Assembly: GCA_001599355.1 (NCBI GenBank) | Contig: BCGQ01000006.1 | Location: forward strand, 124,001 to 188,000 | Source of the DNA: Nakazawaea peltata | Lineage: Eukaryota > Ascomycota > Pichiomycetes > Alaninales > Pachysolenaceae | Length of the DNA stretch: 64,000 nt | Direction of reading: 5' to 3' | Shown here: positions 1 to 9,933 of the stretch, one piece after another | How positions within the stretch are numbered: position 1 is the first letter of the stretch | How the letters are laid out: the number at the start of each line of letters is the position of its first letter | The notes under the pieces: generated by a model | Seen by the model: only the letters and a program-made list of their open reading frames with translations | Databases searched by the model: none | What the model was told of the DNA's origin: nothing | Translations under genes and position numbers: made by a program

Positions 1-228
1 ATAGTTGAGAAAAATAAAAATTTTCTTTTAAAGTGAGAATATTATTGACACGTGTATTTTGGGTTAAATCAAGCTGGCAGAACGGACCTCCCGCGCGCTT
101 TCGATCTGCCCCCTTTCTGAGCCTCTCTGTAAAGGAGCTTTTTAATGACGGCGCTTAACTTTAGACACGGATTAGTTATAGATCTAGGAGATTCAAGGAC
201 AAGATCAAGGTTCAATTCATAACACATT

Positions 229-2181
229 ATGGCTGCTCCACCTCCACCACCACCTCCGCCTCCACCTCCAATGGGTGCTCCAAGTGGCGATCTCCCCTCT
301 AGACCTCCTCCTACTGCTATGGCTGGAAGGGATGCGTTACTCAAGTCTATTCAACAAGGTAAAAGGTTGAAGCTGACCACTACAAATGACCGTAGTGCTC
401 CTCAGGTAAGTGGATCATCATCATCATCGAGTTCACCGGCTCCCGGAATTCCTCTGTTCCCAATGGGCGGTCTTCCTAGCCTGCCTTCGATCCCGTCGGC
501 TCGACCATCAAAATCAACACCTGGATCATCAGCCCCACCAGTGCCTTCTGCACCTCAATTGGGGGACATATTTGCTAATGGAATGCCTCAATTGAAACAT
601 AGAGCTGGAGGTGCTTCCACTGGGGCTCTGTCGACCCCATTAAGTGCTCCTCCTATCCCACCATCGTCACTGCCTCTGATTCCATCAATTCCAAGTTCGA
701 GACCGGGTAAATCTCTGCCTTCGGCACCAGCAATGCCAACTCATAGACCTAATAAATCGGTTTCATCAACTCTGCCGCCCATTCCTGGGAGTCTGGCACC
801 ACTGCCCCCACCAATACCATCTGCTGCAGTTCCACCAATACCAAGCTCAGCGGTTCCTCCTCTTCCAAGTGCTTCGGTACCTGCTATTCCAAGTTCGCTG
901 GCCCCACCAGCACCACCAGCACCACCAGCACCAGCTCCGGTATCAGCCAACTCTTCAAGTCCTCCTAAAGCACCAGCTTTGCCTTCTGGAGGTTTACCGT
1001 TCTTGGCTCAGATCAACGCTAGAAGAGATGAAAGTCATGTGGTAGATGAGACAAGTGCAACAGCTACACCTTCACCTCCACCTCTTCCATCCACTGGAGT
1101 CCCTGCCCCACCACCTCTTCCATCCACTGGAGTCCCTGCCCCACCACCTCTTCCTTCCACTGGTGCCCCTCCCCCTCCACCACTTCCATCTACTGGGGCA
1201 CCACCTCCACCACCACTTCCTTCAACACTGGTACCCCCACCACCTCCTCTTCCATCATCAGGAGCTCCAAAACTGCCTTCGATTCCTCTGGCTCCAGCTT
1301 TACCGACTGCTTCTGCTCCGCCACCGCCACCTCTTCCTCAACAATCGCTGCCGTCAGCTGCTCCTGCAAAACCAAGTGCTCCAGCTCTGGGAGGCTTACC
1401 TTTCTTGGCTGAAATCAATGCCAGAAGAGATGAATCCAATGTGGTGGATGGTTCCTCAACTCCAAAGTCTTCAAACAGTTCTCTGAAACCACCATCACTG
1501 CCTCTGCCACCATCAATCCCAGCTCCTGTATCAATTCCAGCACCGGCAATTCCACAATCAGCACCACCACCACCTAAACTGCCAGCTCCTATATCAATTC
1601 CGGCTCCTATTATTCCACAGTCTACCCCACAACCTCCAAGACTGCCAGCACCACTGATAGTACCTTCGCTGCCTCTGATTCCTGTCTCTGCAGCACCTCT
1701 GTTGCCTTCAGCACCTCCACCTCCAACATCGGCAGCTCCACCATCACTTCCTCCTTCATTACCTCCTTCGTTACCATCACTGCCAGCTCCGACCCCTCAA
1801 AGGAACACTTCTCAAACTAAGGCAGCTCCACCGCCACCACCTCCAACTACTCAATCCACCCCAGCTACTGCAGGACATAGCAAACAAAGGATCTTTGGTC
1901 ATAACAATGCACCTGCACCGTCTCAACCAGACCTGTCTACAATGCAAGCCGGTTCAAGCTTGAGAAAAATTGACGCTTCTCTGTATACTATTGGAGGTGC
2001 TGCTGAGATGAGCTCGCATCTGGGAAATGGCCTGCTGTCTCATATTGTGATCGATGACAGTAGATTCCATTTCGAAAACGCAAAAGAAATCCCTAAACCA
2101 AGAAAATTCAGCAACAAAGAGAAACTTTACCCAAGTGGAAGAGGTTCTTCTGTCCCATTAAACCTTGCACTGTTTGTATAG
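229..2181 (+). CDS. VRP1: Verprolin (WIP family), actin/Las17-binding protein
   Basis: A 650-residue proline-rich protein that links G-actin to the Las17/WASP-Arp2/3 machinery in cortical actin patches. The N-terminus has a poly-Pro run followed by a WH2 actin-binding motif at about residues 34-57, ending TNDRSAP as in yeast verprolin. Two near-copies of a GGLPFLAxINARRDE segment lie at about residues 254 and 388; this is a known verprolin element. About residues 283-342 are a 12-residue repeat (PPPLPSTGxPxP). The C-terminal 60 residues carry the Las17/WASP WH1-binding signature (RFHF, then KLYPSG and SSVPL). Start is the first ATG before the poly-Pro run. CTG is very frequent in the linkers and should be read as Ala, so many apparent LPS repeats are really APS. 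Identity is secure from the two end motifs. Confidence 0.93.
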   Translation: MAAPPPPPPPPPPPMGAPSGDLPSRPPPTAMAGRDALLKSIQQGKRLKLTTTNDRSAPQVSGSSSSSSSPAPGIPLFPMGGLPSLPSIPSARPSKSTPGSSAPPVPSAPQLGDIFANGMPQLKHRAGGASTGALSTPLSAPPIPPSSLPLIPSIPSSRPGKSLPSAPAMPTHRPNKSVSSTLPPIPGSLAPLPPPIPSAAVPPIPSSAVPPLPSASVPAIPSSLAPPAPPAPPAPAPVSANSSSPPKAPALPSGGLPFLAQINARRDESHVVDETSATATPSPPPLPSTGVPAPPPLPSTGVPAPPPLPSTGAPPPPPLPSTGAPPPPPLPSTLVPPPPPLPSSGAPKLPSIPLAPALPTASAPPPPPLPQQSLPSAAPAKPSAPALGGLPFLAEINARRDESNVVDGSSTPKSSNSSLKPPSLPLPPSIPAPVSIPAPAIPQSAPPPPKLPAPISIPAPIIPQSTPQPPRLPAPLIVPSLPLIPVSAAPLLPSAPPPPTSAAPPSLPPSLPPSLPSLPAPTPQRNTSQTKAAPPPPPPTTQSTPATAGHSKQRIFGHNNAPAPSQPDLSTMQAGSSLRKIDASLYTIGGAAEMSSHLGNGLLSHIVIDDSRFHFENAKEIPKPRKFSNKEKLYPSGRGSSVPLNLALFV

Positions 2182-2246
2182 AAATGATTACGAATTAGAA
2201 CTATAGTGTAGTTGATTTATATATACAAGATTTTTTATATGGAGAG

Positions 2247-2923
2247 TCAGTCACAAGACTTGTCATCCCAACCGTCCTTCCATCTTTGTTTCCAAAGATT
2301 ACAGTCGAATTTCGGTTTGCCCAACTTAACATTAACTTCATTATGAGCCTCACATAACCATTTACCAAACTCTTCTTGAGTCTTCACCTTTGGCTTCTCT
2401 TTCAGAATGTACTTTTGGAAATCTTCAGCACAGAACCAACATGGATAGAATTTACTGAAAAGACCAATGAAAGTGGACAAATCCTTCTGTTGTTCTTGAG
2501 ATGGAGACAGAGGGTATTTGGCAGCAATGGAATGTAAAAGAGTCCAAGAAGATCTACCTAATTCAACCACATCAGGAGGACAAGATTTATCGAAAACAGG
2601 TTGATTAGTGGTGGTAGAGGTAGAGGTAGCGGCAGCAGCAGCTCCAATAGCAGCACCAGCAGCACCAACACCCGCAACAACACCACTAAATCCCTTCCCC
2701 TTATCATTCTTCCCCTTAGAATCACCACCCTGTGTAACCAGTCTAAAATCTAAAAGCGTATTACAAGTACGGCATCTAAATCATTAGTAATCTAGTCCAA
2801 GAATACACTGGATATCCATACTTACGGTTTCCCATCCTTGTCATATACAATCTTACGTCCACTTGGACCAACAACAGGTCTGGAACCTGAGCTCAGGTCA
2901 GATCTCAGATCTTCCACACTCAT
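2247..2923 (-). CDS. ERV1: FAD-linked sulfhydryl oxidase of the mitochondrial intermembrane space (spliced)
   Basis: Two exons, 2923-2826 and 2775-2247, give 208 residues. The 50-nt intron (2825-2776) has GTAAGT, a TACTAAT branch site at 2789-2783 and a TTTAG end. Erv1 reoxidises Mia40 in the intermembrane-space disulfide relay and passes electrons to cytochrome c. The exon junction rebuilds a proline followed by CRTC (Cys34, Cys37), the shuttle disulfide. Then come an Ala/Thr-rich linker and the ALR core with CPPDV, LGRSSWTLLHS, the active CWFC (Cys145, Cys148), the CEAHN motif and the KPKFDC/RWKDGWD end. All redox cysteines are present. The linker is longer in Ala/Gly than in S. cerevisiae. 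The gene is divergent from EPT1; start codons are about 245 bp apart. Confidence 0.95.
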
Positions 2924-3006
2924 CTCTCTTAACCTTCAACTCTTTCACCCCATCTCTTGTCTTGTCATTTTGCCCTCGGGATTTTTCAACCCCCCGGTCC
3001 TCAAAA

Positions 3007-3015
3007 GTCGTGCAC
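3007..3015 (+). promoter_or_regulatory. GTCGTGCAC composite promoter motif between ERV1 and EPT1
   Basis: GTCGTGCAC preceded by CAAAA and followed, five bases on, by CCCCAAAA. The same arrangement occurs before UTP22, NUP84, RPN6, TOM7 and ATP3. It is 154 bp before the EPT1 start and 84 bp before the divergent ERV1 start. The binding factor is not known to me. Confidence 0.5.
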
Positions 3016-3168
3016 ACCTCCCCAAAAATAACCCCTTTTTTCCCCCCAGCAAACTTCCCCTACCGCACATGCTCCATTTCTTTCTATTTTGTTCTTTTGC
3101 GCCTAACTGAAAAAAAAGATCCATCCTGTTGGGAAGATCTGACTAGAAGAGCAACTGCAATTCACAAG

Positions 3169-4344
3169 ATGGGTATCTTCATCCCTCACCTGGCGTTAGA
3201 CAACTTGAAGAAATACAAGTACCAAGGTGATGACCGCTCTATAATCACCAAATGGGTCTTGAAACCTTTTTGGTTGAAGTTTGTTAACATCTTCCCATTA
3301 TGGTTGGCGCCTAATGTGGTCACCTTATCTGGGTTTGGGTTTATCATTATTAATTTGTTGATTGTGTTCTATTTGAACCCAAATTTGGACTCCGAGGTGC
3401 CATCCTGGTGCTATGTTTGCTTCGCATTGGGTTTGTTTTTATACCAAACTTTCGATGCTTGCGATGGAATTCAGCTGAGAAGAACTGGTCAAAGTGGTCC
3501 ATTGGGTGAATTATTTGATCATTGTGTTGATGCTATCAATACTTCTTTGAGTGTATTGGTATTTGCATCGGTCTTTAGATTGGGATGGGGTTGGTACTTA
3601 TTTGTTACCCAATTTGCAACTTTGGCAAACTTCTATTTATCCACATGGGAAGAATATCATACTCATGTCTTGTATTTAAGTGTCTTCAGTGGACCTGTCG
3701 AAGGTATTATAATGATCATTGTTGCCTTCTTGATCACTAGTGTCACAGGTTCTGGCATTTGGCTGAAAAAATTGTTCGACTTAGACTTATCTTTCTTGGG
3801 TTTAGAAGAATTGGATACTTTCTCAGTTTCCATCACTGAAGTATTCATGATTTTCAGTGCATTTGGTTTATATTTCAACATTGATACTGCTCAGAGAAAT
3901 GTCTACAAAGCTGTCACTTCTCCAGAACTTCGTTCTAAGGCATTAGAAGGATTACTCCCATTCTGTATCTTCTACATGACAGTATTCTCTGAGTTATTAC
4001 TGTTCCCAGACATTTTACCTAGCTTTGGTCTCCCATTCTTCCTCACCATTGCATCTAGTATGGCATTCGCTGTGGGAAGAATCATCGTAGGTCATCTTAC
4101 CCTCCAAGAATTCCCTATGATCAACCCTCCAATGTTGATCCCATTAGGAGAGATGTTCCTCATCAAGATTTTAAGCTCAATCTTCGGTTACAATGAATCT
4201 CTGGTGATTGGACCTGTCATTTATGCTGGTTTCGGTCTCAGTTTAGGTATCCATGCCATGTTCATCACCGAGATCATCTACGAAATCACAACCTACTTGG
4301 ATATTTATGCCTTATCTATCAAACACCCAAAGAAGGATTTATAA
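3169..4344 (+). CDS. EPT1: sn-1,2-diacylglycerol ethanolamine-/cholinephosphotransferase
   Basis: Transfers phosphoethanolamine (or phosphocholine) from the CDP-alcohol to diacylglycerol, the last step of the Kennedy pathway, in the ER membrane. The 391 residues match the family length. The start is the ATG giving MGIFIPHLALDNL; the reading frame is open further upstream but that part is promoter and low complexity. The CDP-alcohol phosphotransferase motif is at residues 96-121: DACDG, then two residues, then a CTG codon (residue 103), then RR, and GELFDHCVD. The family demands Ala at residue 103, so CTG reads as Ala. WEEYHTH and several hydrophobic helices follow. EPT1 and CPT1 are paralogues in S. 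cerevisiae; a single pre-duplication gene would serve both roles. Confidence 0.92.
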   Translation: MGIFIPHLALDNLKKYKYQGDDRSIITKWVLKPFWLKFVNIFPLWLAPNVVTLSGFGFIIINLLIVFYLNPNLDSEVPSWCYVCFALGLFLYQTFDACDGIQLRRTGQSGPLGELFDHCVDAINTSLSVLVFASVFRLGWGWYLFVTQFATLANFYLSTWEEYHTHVLYLSVFSGPVEGIIMIIVAFLITSVTGSGIWLKKLFDLDLSFLGLEELDTFSVSITEVFMIFSAFGLYFNIDTAQRNVYKAVTSPELRSKALEGLLPFCIFYMTVFSELLLFPDILPSFGLPFFLTIASSMAFAVGRIIVGHLTLQEFPMINPPMLIPLGEMFLIKILSSIFGYNESLVIGPVIYAGFGLSLGIHAMFITEIIYEITTYLDIYALSIKHPKKDL

Positions 4345-4514
4345 ACTATTAATAGATCTACATTTTAGCTTTTAAAAAGAAATAAGTTGAAATATAATCA
4401 TTCGAGTATATAGTTGTAAATATCTACATGATCAATCACATGACTGATGGGGTCGATCCTCCAGTCACTGATGCTGTTTTTTTATCTTTCATGAGTTCAA
4501 ATAGTCGTAATAGT

Positions 4515-4955
4515 TTAAGCGGCAGATGGCTTTGGTTGTTGGAAAGCAGAATCAGAACCTGGGGCTAATACTTCTTGAGAAGATTGTTGCAAAGTCATTT
4601 CTTTCTCCATCTCGATCATTTGTTGTTCACTCAAAATACTCAACGATAATGGGACACCTAACAAAAGAGCAGTAGATGTGACAGCCCACAACAAGTTACC
4701 AGTCTTGCTGAAGAAAGTAGCAGCCTTCGATGAGACAATTTCGTTAATCGATGCAAGGCTAGCTCTTTGTTGAGGTGGAATGATATCCTTCAAGGCAACC
4801 AATCTGTCCATCAAAGTCTCCTCTTCATCAAACTCGTCATCAGATTCTTCTTCTTCAGAGGAGGACAGGTACTCCTCGTTCTTTGGGATCGACTCATTAG
4901 CAGTCTCGGAAAATTGAGCAACGTTCTCGTCTTCGATTTGGGTTAACTTGACCAT
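4515..4955 (-). CDS. TOM22: Mitochondrial outer-membrane import receptor Tom22
   Basis: Central receptor and organiser of the TOM complex; its acidic cytosolic domain receives presequences from Tom20. The 146-residue protein has a long acidic stretch (residues 27-47, Ser/Glu/Asp), then RLVALKDIIPP, which is nearly invariant in yeast Tom22. A single membrane segment at about residues 88-108 contains ALLLGVPLSLSIL, also near-identical to the family. A short Gln/Ser-rich tail faces the intermembrane space. Start is the only good ATG. It is read convergently with EPT1. With TOM7 at 36 kb, this window encodes two TOM subunits, though far apart. Confidence 0.95.
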   Translation of the reverse strand: MVKLTQIEDENVAQFSETANESIPKNEEYLSSSEEEESDDEFDEEETLMDRLVALKDIIPPQQRASLASINEIVSSKAATFFSKTGNLLWAVTSTALLLGVPLSLSILSEQQMIEMEKEMTLQQSSQEVLAPGSDSAFQQPKPSAA

Positions 4956-5157
4956 TGTTTCAGCTCCTTTTATAAATAGCGTCTACTATTCCAATTGTCT
5001 CGTAACTATTAACTTGCTTCTACTCGACAATCTCATTCCGCTTAGATTTTTCGTCCAAGGGCAAAAAAAATTTTTTATTCCGTTTTGGGGTAATTGGGAT
5101 TTGGTGAACGACTTTTACAATTGGGGGTTAAATTGGGGATAATTATTTCTATATACA

Positions 5158-7962
5158 TTAATAACTTCCATCTACAGCCAAAAGGTCATCCATAGCTTCA
5201 CAAAGACGATCACAACCCCAGGTTACTCTCCGTTTTTGTTTTCTACCACTGATAAATTCACTCTCCAGTACTTTCTTTTGTAAGAAATATTGTAAACCTC
5301 TTAATAAGGTTGGTTGGTCTTTTGGAATTTTAGAGATCAAGATATTATCATTGAATCTCAAATCTTCTGCTTTTGCTTTGGATTTCCCCTTCTTTCCAGT
5401 TCCGAAAGTCTCGATCTCAGATAATTTCAGGGTGTTGTCTAGGAAGGTGACTAATAAAATCTCGGTAAACAAGGCTGTATCTTCGGATGCCGTCAAGAAA
5501 TTGATGGTCTTCAACACGGCAAGAGGCAAAGATCCTTGACCAATTAAAAATCCATACAATTTACCCAAAGTTAAGATTTTCTTCAATTTGGATTCTTCAT
5601 CGTTATCGGAAGTTCCACTTTGATTCAATAAATTTAATCCACCCTCATCATCGCTATCAGAATCATTCCCATCCACACCATCGAATTCCTTGATCAAATC
5701 CCAAAGATTGAACTGGAATGTTTTTCTCATATCATGGTCTTTACATAACTCTTTAGCTACGTAACCATAGAAGGGATTATAGTGTGACTCAATGGAACAA
5801 CAAATTAAAAGAATCTTTGGCACTTCGAATTTCTGGCTTCCTTTCAATGACAATTTGTAGATCTTTCTAGATGCTTCCGCAAAATCTTCACTTGACATAA
5901 TTGCAATGAAGATAGCTCTTCTTACAGATGTGTTCATTCTATAGAAATCAGCGAGTTCTCCCCAATTAGGCAGCTCTGTGTCGATTAAATCCATGATCAG
6001 ATCATCATCGGCATCTTGATTTCTCTTTGTATTACTATTTCCATCATGACCTTTCCAAGCAGCACCAACAAGCCACCACTTACCTTTCGTTTCGATATTA
6101 CTAATATCATCCAAAGTTACCTGGATTGGGTCTGCGGATGTCTTACCCAATAACTGATGCTGCTTCTTTAACGAGGTCATGATTTTGGTATTGTTCTCCA
6201 TCTGCTCAGAGACTTTGACCTTATTGTTCTTGACATTCTGTAAAGTCTCGAGTAAGAATTTGGCTCTAGTATTGTTTTGAGTTTCTTTTGATTCGTTCAC
6301 AGCCTTAGTGGCCAATGAAACTATGTCTCTCAAAGAAGAAGGATCATCCAGTCTCATTTTAAATCCGGAAATAGTGATCATCTTCAAAAGAACCTCAACT
6401 CTGATTTCGGTCATCTTTTTACAAACCAACTTGACAATATCAAATGACAAATTGGACGAGAACATATTGAAATCATATAAGAATCCAAAGAGTGTCATTA
6501 AGTTTGCCAACTCCTTTCCCTCAATAGATGATTCATCACTCAAATATCTTTGGATCATTTCAACAAGTTTTTGAATGAAATATGCAGCAAACTCAATCCC
6601 TTGTAATTTGTACATGGCACTGATGGTGGCAGCGTATACAATGATAAAGGAGTCAAGTAATCTTGAGGATGTCTTAATATTGTTTAAGATAAACTCAGTT
6701 AAAGTCTCTGTAACTGTCTGTCTTGCATTCTCTGAGTAGATGACATTCAACTCATTGTTGATAATACTGACGAAGTTGGCATCAGACAACTTGTTAAGAG
6801 AACTGTTGATTGATCTTTTGATTTTCTTGATCTCTTCAGACTCAGTGTCATCCCCCAGGAGTTTCTTACGTAATGCAGGTGGAACATAAGCTGTTCCAGA
6901 GCTGGCCCTTGCTGGAGCAACATATGGGTTCTCTTTCTCTCTAGGAGAATCAGATTCTTCGCCTGATCCACTCAGGTCAGATTCATCCATGAGAGAGTCC
7001 ATATCATCTTGATCATCATAGTCGTCTTCATCATTTTCATCTAAATCTTCATTGCTCTCACCTTCAGAACCATAATCAAAATCTAAACCGTCTAAAAGAT
7101 CATCTAACCCATCACCAACATCTGCAAGTTTATCTGACTTTTTCATTCCTAACTTCTTAGCATAGTATGCCATATCATCTTCGTCTCTCAACATCAGTTG
7201 TGTTTTTAAGTTCAATGTTTTGGTGCTCGATTTCTTCGACTTCTCAGTCTCTACAGATTTAGCAGATTTAGATTTACTTTTTGCCAGTTTCAAAGCTTTT
7301 AAAGCAGCCATAGTATCTTCTACAGATTGTGGCTCATCTTCGACCAATTCCTCATCGTCATCTCCATCAAAATCTGATTCATTGATATCTTGATCATCAC
7401 TGGAAAACCCGCCAAAATCATCACCATCGTAATCTTCCTCAACCTTGTCATCATTAGCAGAAGAAACAGACGCTTTGTGATCTACTTTAGCTGATCCTAC
7501 AGTCTTCTCTTTCTTCAGTTTAAGTGCCTTCAATGCAGCCCAAGTATCATCTTCATCCATATCGACTTCATCCAAGTCATCTGAACCTTCCGAAAGTAAT
7601 TCGTCATCACTAAATTCCTCCTGATCTTCATCGTACTCTTCCTCCTGCTTCTTAGATGAGCTTGATCCATTCTTCAGCTTCAGTTTCTTGAGTGCCAGAT
7701 AAACATCTTCTTCAGTCTCCAGATCACCTCCCACTCTTCTATCCACTACCTTATTATCAGCGCCACTTCTCTTCTGTTTCTTAGACTTCCTTTGCTCTTT
7801 ACGCTTCTCCTTCCGACTCACCTCTTTGCCCTTTCTCTTCTTCCCCTTCTTAGAGCTTGGGTTAGCATATTTCTGATCTTCGTATTCTCCCTTGTCAGAC
7901 CGTTCCCTGATCTGGTCCAATATGGACCCAGGCATCTGAATCGACCTCTGTTGTTTCGACAT
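5158..7962 (-). CDS. SGD1: Nucleolar MIF4G/MA3 protein Sgd1 (NOM1 family), 40S biogenesis
   Basis: A 934-residue essential nucleolar protein of the NOM1/Sgd1 family, needed for early 18S rRNA processing with the helicase Fal1, which is also encoded in this window (50.5 kb). The N-terminus is lysine-rich (KKGKKRKGKE), followed by several Asp/Glu runs alternating with a repeated ALKKLKLK/ALKALKL segment to about residue 350. A MIF4G domain follows at about 370-590 and an MA3 domain at about 690-810. Length is close to S. cerevisiae Sgd1. The gene is divergent from the Cwf19-type gene at 8175. Function is inferred from the domain order and the end-to-end similarity. Confidence 0.88.
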   Translation of the reverse strand: MSKQQRSIQMPGSILDQIRERSDKGEYEDQKYANPSSKKGKKRKGKEVSRKEKRKEQRKSKKQKRSGADNKVVDRRVGGDLETEEDVYLALKKLKLKNGSSSSKKQEEEYDEDQEEFSDDELLSEGSDDLDEVDMDEDDTWAALKALKLKKEKTVGSAKVDHKASVSSANDDKVEEDYDGDDFGGFSSDDQDINESDFDGDDDEELVEDEPQSVEDTMAALKALKLAKSKSKSAKSVETEKSKKSSTKTLNLKTQLMLRDEDDMAYYAKKLGMKKSDKLADVGDGLDDLLDGLDFDYGSEGESNEDLDENDEDDYDDQDDMDSLMDESDLSGSGEESDSPREKENPYVAPARASSGTAYVPPALRKKLLGDDTESEEIKKIKRSINSSLNKLSDANFVSIINNELNVIYSENARQTVTETLTEFILNNIKTSSRLLDSFIIVYAATISAMYKLQGIEFAAYFIQKLVEMIQRYLSDESSIEGKELANLMTLFGFLYDFNMFSSNLSFDIVKLVCKKMTEIRVEVLLKMITISGFKMRLDDPSSLRDIVSLATKAVNESKETQNNTRAKFLLETLQNVKNNKVKVSEQMENNTKIMTSLKKQHQLLGKTSADPIQVTLDDISNIETKGKWWLVGAAWKGHDGNSNTKRNQDADDDLIMDLIDTELPNWGELADFYRMNTSVRRAIFIAIMSSEDFAEASRKIYKLSLKGSQKFEVPKILLICCSIESHYNPFYGYVAKELCKDHDMRKTFQFNLWDLIKEFDGVDGNDSDSDDEGGLNLLNQSGTSDNDEESKLKKILTLGKLYGFLIGQGSLPLAVLKTINFLTASEDTALFTEILLVTFLDNTLKLSEIETFGTGKKGKSKAKAEDLRFNDNILISKIPKDQPTLLRGLQYFLQKKVLESEFISGRKQKRRVTWGCDRLCEAMDDLLAVDGSY

Positions 7963-8174
7963 CTTCTCTCAATACCTCAACTCCAATTCTTGTCTTTGTC
8001 CTGCTCTTCCTATCTCTTCTCTCTAAGTAAGAAATTTTTCACTGCAATTTTTTCTTTTTTTTTAAGCTTTCTCTTTTTGGGAAGGAGATGAGCCCTCGGA
8101 GGGGCCTTTTGCTCGATTAGGATAACTAAGGGAGATAATACCGGTGGTTATTGGTAGTGGGGTATTGAGGTAAA

Positions 8175-9836
8175 ATGAGTGGAAAACCGTCGAGACTTAA
8201 GTTTAAGTCGTCTAAGAAGAGATCAGGGGGAACATCGGGTGAGTCAGGGGTTAAGAAGGCTAAAGTAGAGGGGGCAGGTACTCCTCTGTCTGTTCTGACA
8301 GCATCAGCGGTACCTAAGAGAGACCAGTGGATGATGGGTAAACTGATTCATAATGGGAATAATAAGAAACCTGGACTTCCAAGTGAGGCTGAACTGTCTG
8401 AATCTGAGAAGTTTGTGAAAGAAATCTCGGTAGATCCCGTTAATGAGCAGGATATCGCACCAGAGACAACTCAGCCGTCTGTTCTGCCGAAATTGAAGCC
8501 TGTTTTGATGGATGAATATCCGGTTACATACGAGTTTGGAGACTCTGGATCTAATTGGAGAATGATGAAATTGGATAAAATATACAGAACTGCCAAAGAA
8601 GAGAACAAGCCAGTTGAGATCGTAGCTTTACAGAGGTATAGTTCACTTTTGGATTTTGATATTGCAAGAGAGGAGAAGAAGGAATTGGAGGACAGAAAAG
8701 ACCCAAACCATGTTAAAAAGTTGAAGCCAACTGGTTACTTTTATCATCAGCGTGAATTTGAGAAGGAAGAAGATGTTACTTCTACCCCAGTACTGTTATC
8801 CGAGAAGGTTGATCTTAATGAATTAAGGGCCAAGGTTTTGAAAGCCAAATTACAAAAGTCACCAGACTATGAGAAGCTTCAAAAAAGCTACGACCTGTTA
8901 GTTGCTGAGCAAACAGCTGATTCTAATTCTGAGTCCTCAACTTCATCATTCGCTAAGTATGGTGAAAGTATCGATTCCTTAGTAAAAGAAGAAGATTCTT
9001 CCTCTAATTATAAAGATGTCATCAAACAATCAGTCAAGTCCATTTTGGGAGACAAGAAATACTCAACTGATTTGGACGAACAAGATGAGAAACTTTCAAT
9101 GCTCTCTCAAAATATCCGTGATGGAAAGATAAAATTCGACGGCACTGATGTTTCTCATCTTCTGAAATTGAACAAACTGCTCAACTCATGTTCATATTGT
9201 CTTGAGAATAACAGGAAAATGCCATTGTTGGGTCAAAGCAAATCATTTGCTCTTTCACTTCTGCCTCATCCTGCTATAGTTAAGAACAGTGTAGTGCTCA
9301 CACCATTGAGGCATGTACCAAACTCGTTACAGTTCAACGATGAAGAAAGAGCAGAATTCCGTAGAATGATGATGAAGTTGACTCAGTTTTATCACCACAA
9401 ACTCAATAGAAGAGTGGTTTTCTGTGAAACTTCCAGCAACCCTCTTCATCACACCAAAATCTATGTAATTCCCCTCCCGAAGTCTATTCCTGAGGATGAA
9501 ATCTTTGATTATTTCAAGAACTCCCTCATTGAGTTATCCAATGATCTTGACCAACAACATAGAATCATCTTGGATACCAGAGACCAAACGTATGACCATT
9601 TCATCCCTAAACAAGCTCCATATTTCCATCTGTGGATATCTATCAATGGAGGTATAGGCCATATAATAGAGGAAGAGGAGTGGCCTCAAGGAGAATTATT
9701 CGTTCGTCGTGTCATTGGAGGTATAATGGAGCTTGATAAGTTCCATGTTGAAAAGAAGACGGTGATATATGCCGATGAAACCGACAAGTTGTTACAAGAC
9801 TTTAAAGCCCAATTGGACAATGACTTATTTAAATAG
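8175..9836 (+). CDS. Cwf19-type (CWF19L2) spliceosome disassembly/lariat factor
   Basis: A 553-residue protein. Residues 1-25 are basic. A conserved fungal Cwf19 segment at about residues 120-185 has FGDSGSNWRMMKL and a following ALxRY...AREEKKELEDRK helix. The C-terminal half carries the two CwfJ domains: a CxxC (CSYCLE) start, an LTPLRHVPNS HIT-like motif, then PYFHLWISINGGIGH and a WPQGELFVRRVIGG segment. Such proteins bind the late spliceosome and aid intron-lariat release with Dbr1. The protein lacks the N-terminal phosphoesterase-like domain of S. cerevisiae Drn1, so it is the CWF19L2 class, which I believe S. cerevisiae has lost. Its presence fits a genome that keeps many introns. Confidence 0.82.
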   Translation: MSGKPSRLKFKSSKKRSGGTSGESGVKKAKVEGAGTPLSVLTASAVPKRDQWMMGKLIHNGNNKKPGLPSEAELSESEKFVKEISVDPVNEQDIAPETTQPSVLPKLKPVLMDEYPVTYEFGDSGSNWRMMKLDKIYRTAKEENKPVEIVALQRYSSLLDFDIAREEKKELEDRKDPNHVKKLKPTGYFYHQREFEKEEDVTSTPVLLSEKVDLNELRAKVLKAKLQKSPDYEKLQKSYDLLVAEQTADSNSESSTSSFAKYGESIDSLVKEEDSSSNYKDVIKQSVKSILGDKKYSTDLDEQDEKLSMLSQNIRDGKIKFDGTDVSHLLKLNKLLNSCSYCLENNRKMPLLGQSKSFALSLLPHPAIVKNSVVLTPLRHVPNSLQFNDEERAEFRRMMMKLTQFYHHKLNRRVVFCETSSNPLHHTKIYVIPLPKSIPEDEIFDYFKNSLIELSNDLDQQHRIILDTRDQTYDHFIPKQAPYFHLWISINGGIGHIIEEEEWPQGELFVRRVIGGIMELDKFHVEKKTVIYADETDKLLQDFKAQLDNDLFK

Positions 9837-9933
9837 GTGAAGTTCGTATATAAAAAATCTATATCTAGTTAAACTATAAATAGGCATGAATTGATGAGGT
9901 ACTTATTTACAGGTAGATGGGGATCATCATAAA

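Noticed and set aside
2863-3168. N-terminal extension of EPT1 by about 100 codons
   Set aside because: Starts inside ERV1 exon 1 and runs through promoter DNA; homology begins at the ATG at 3169.
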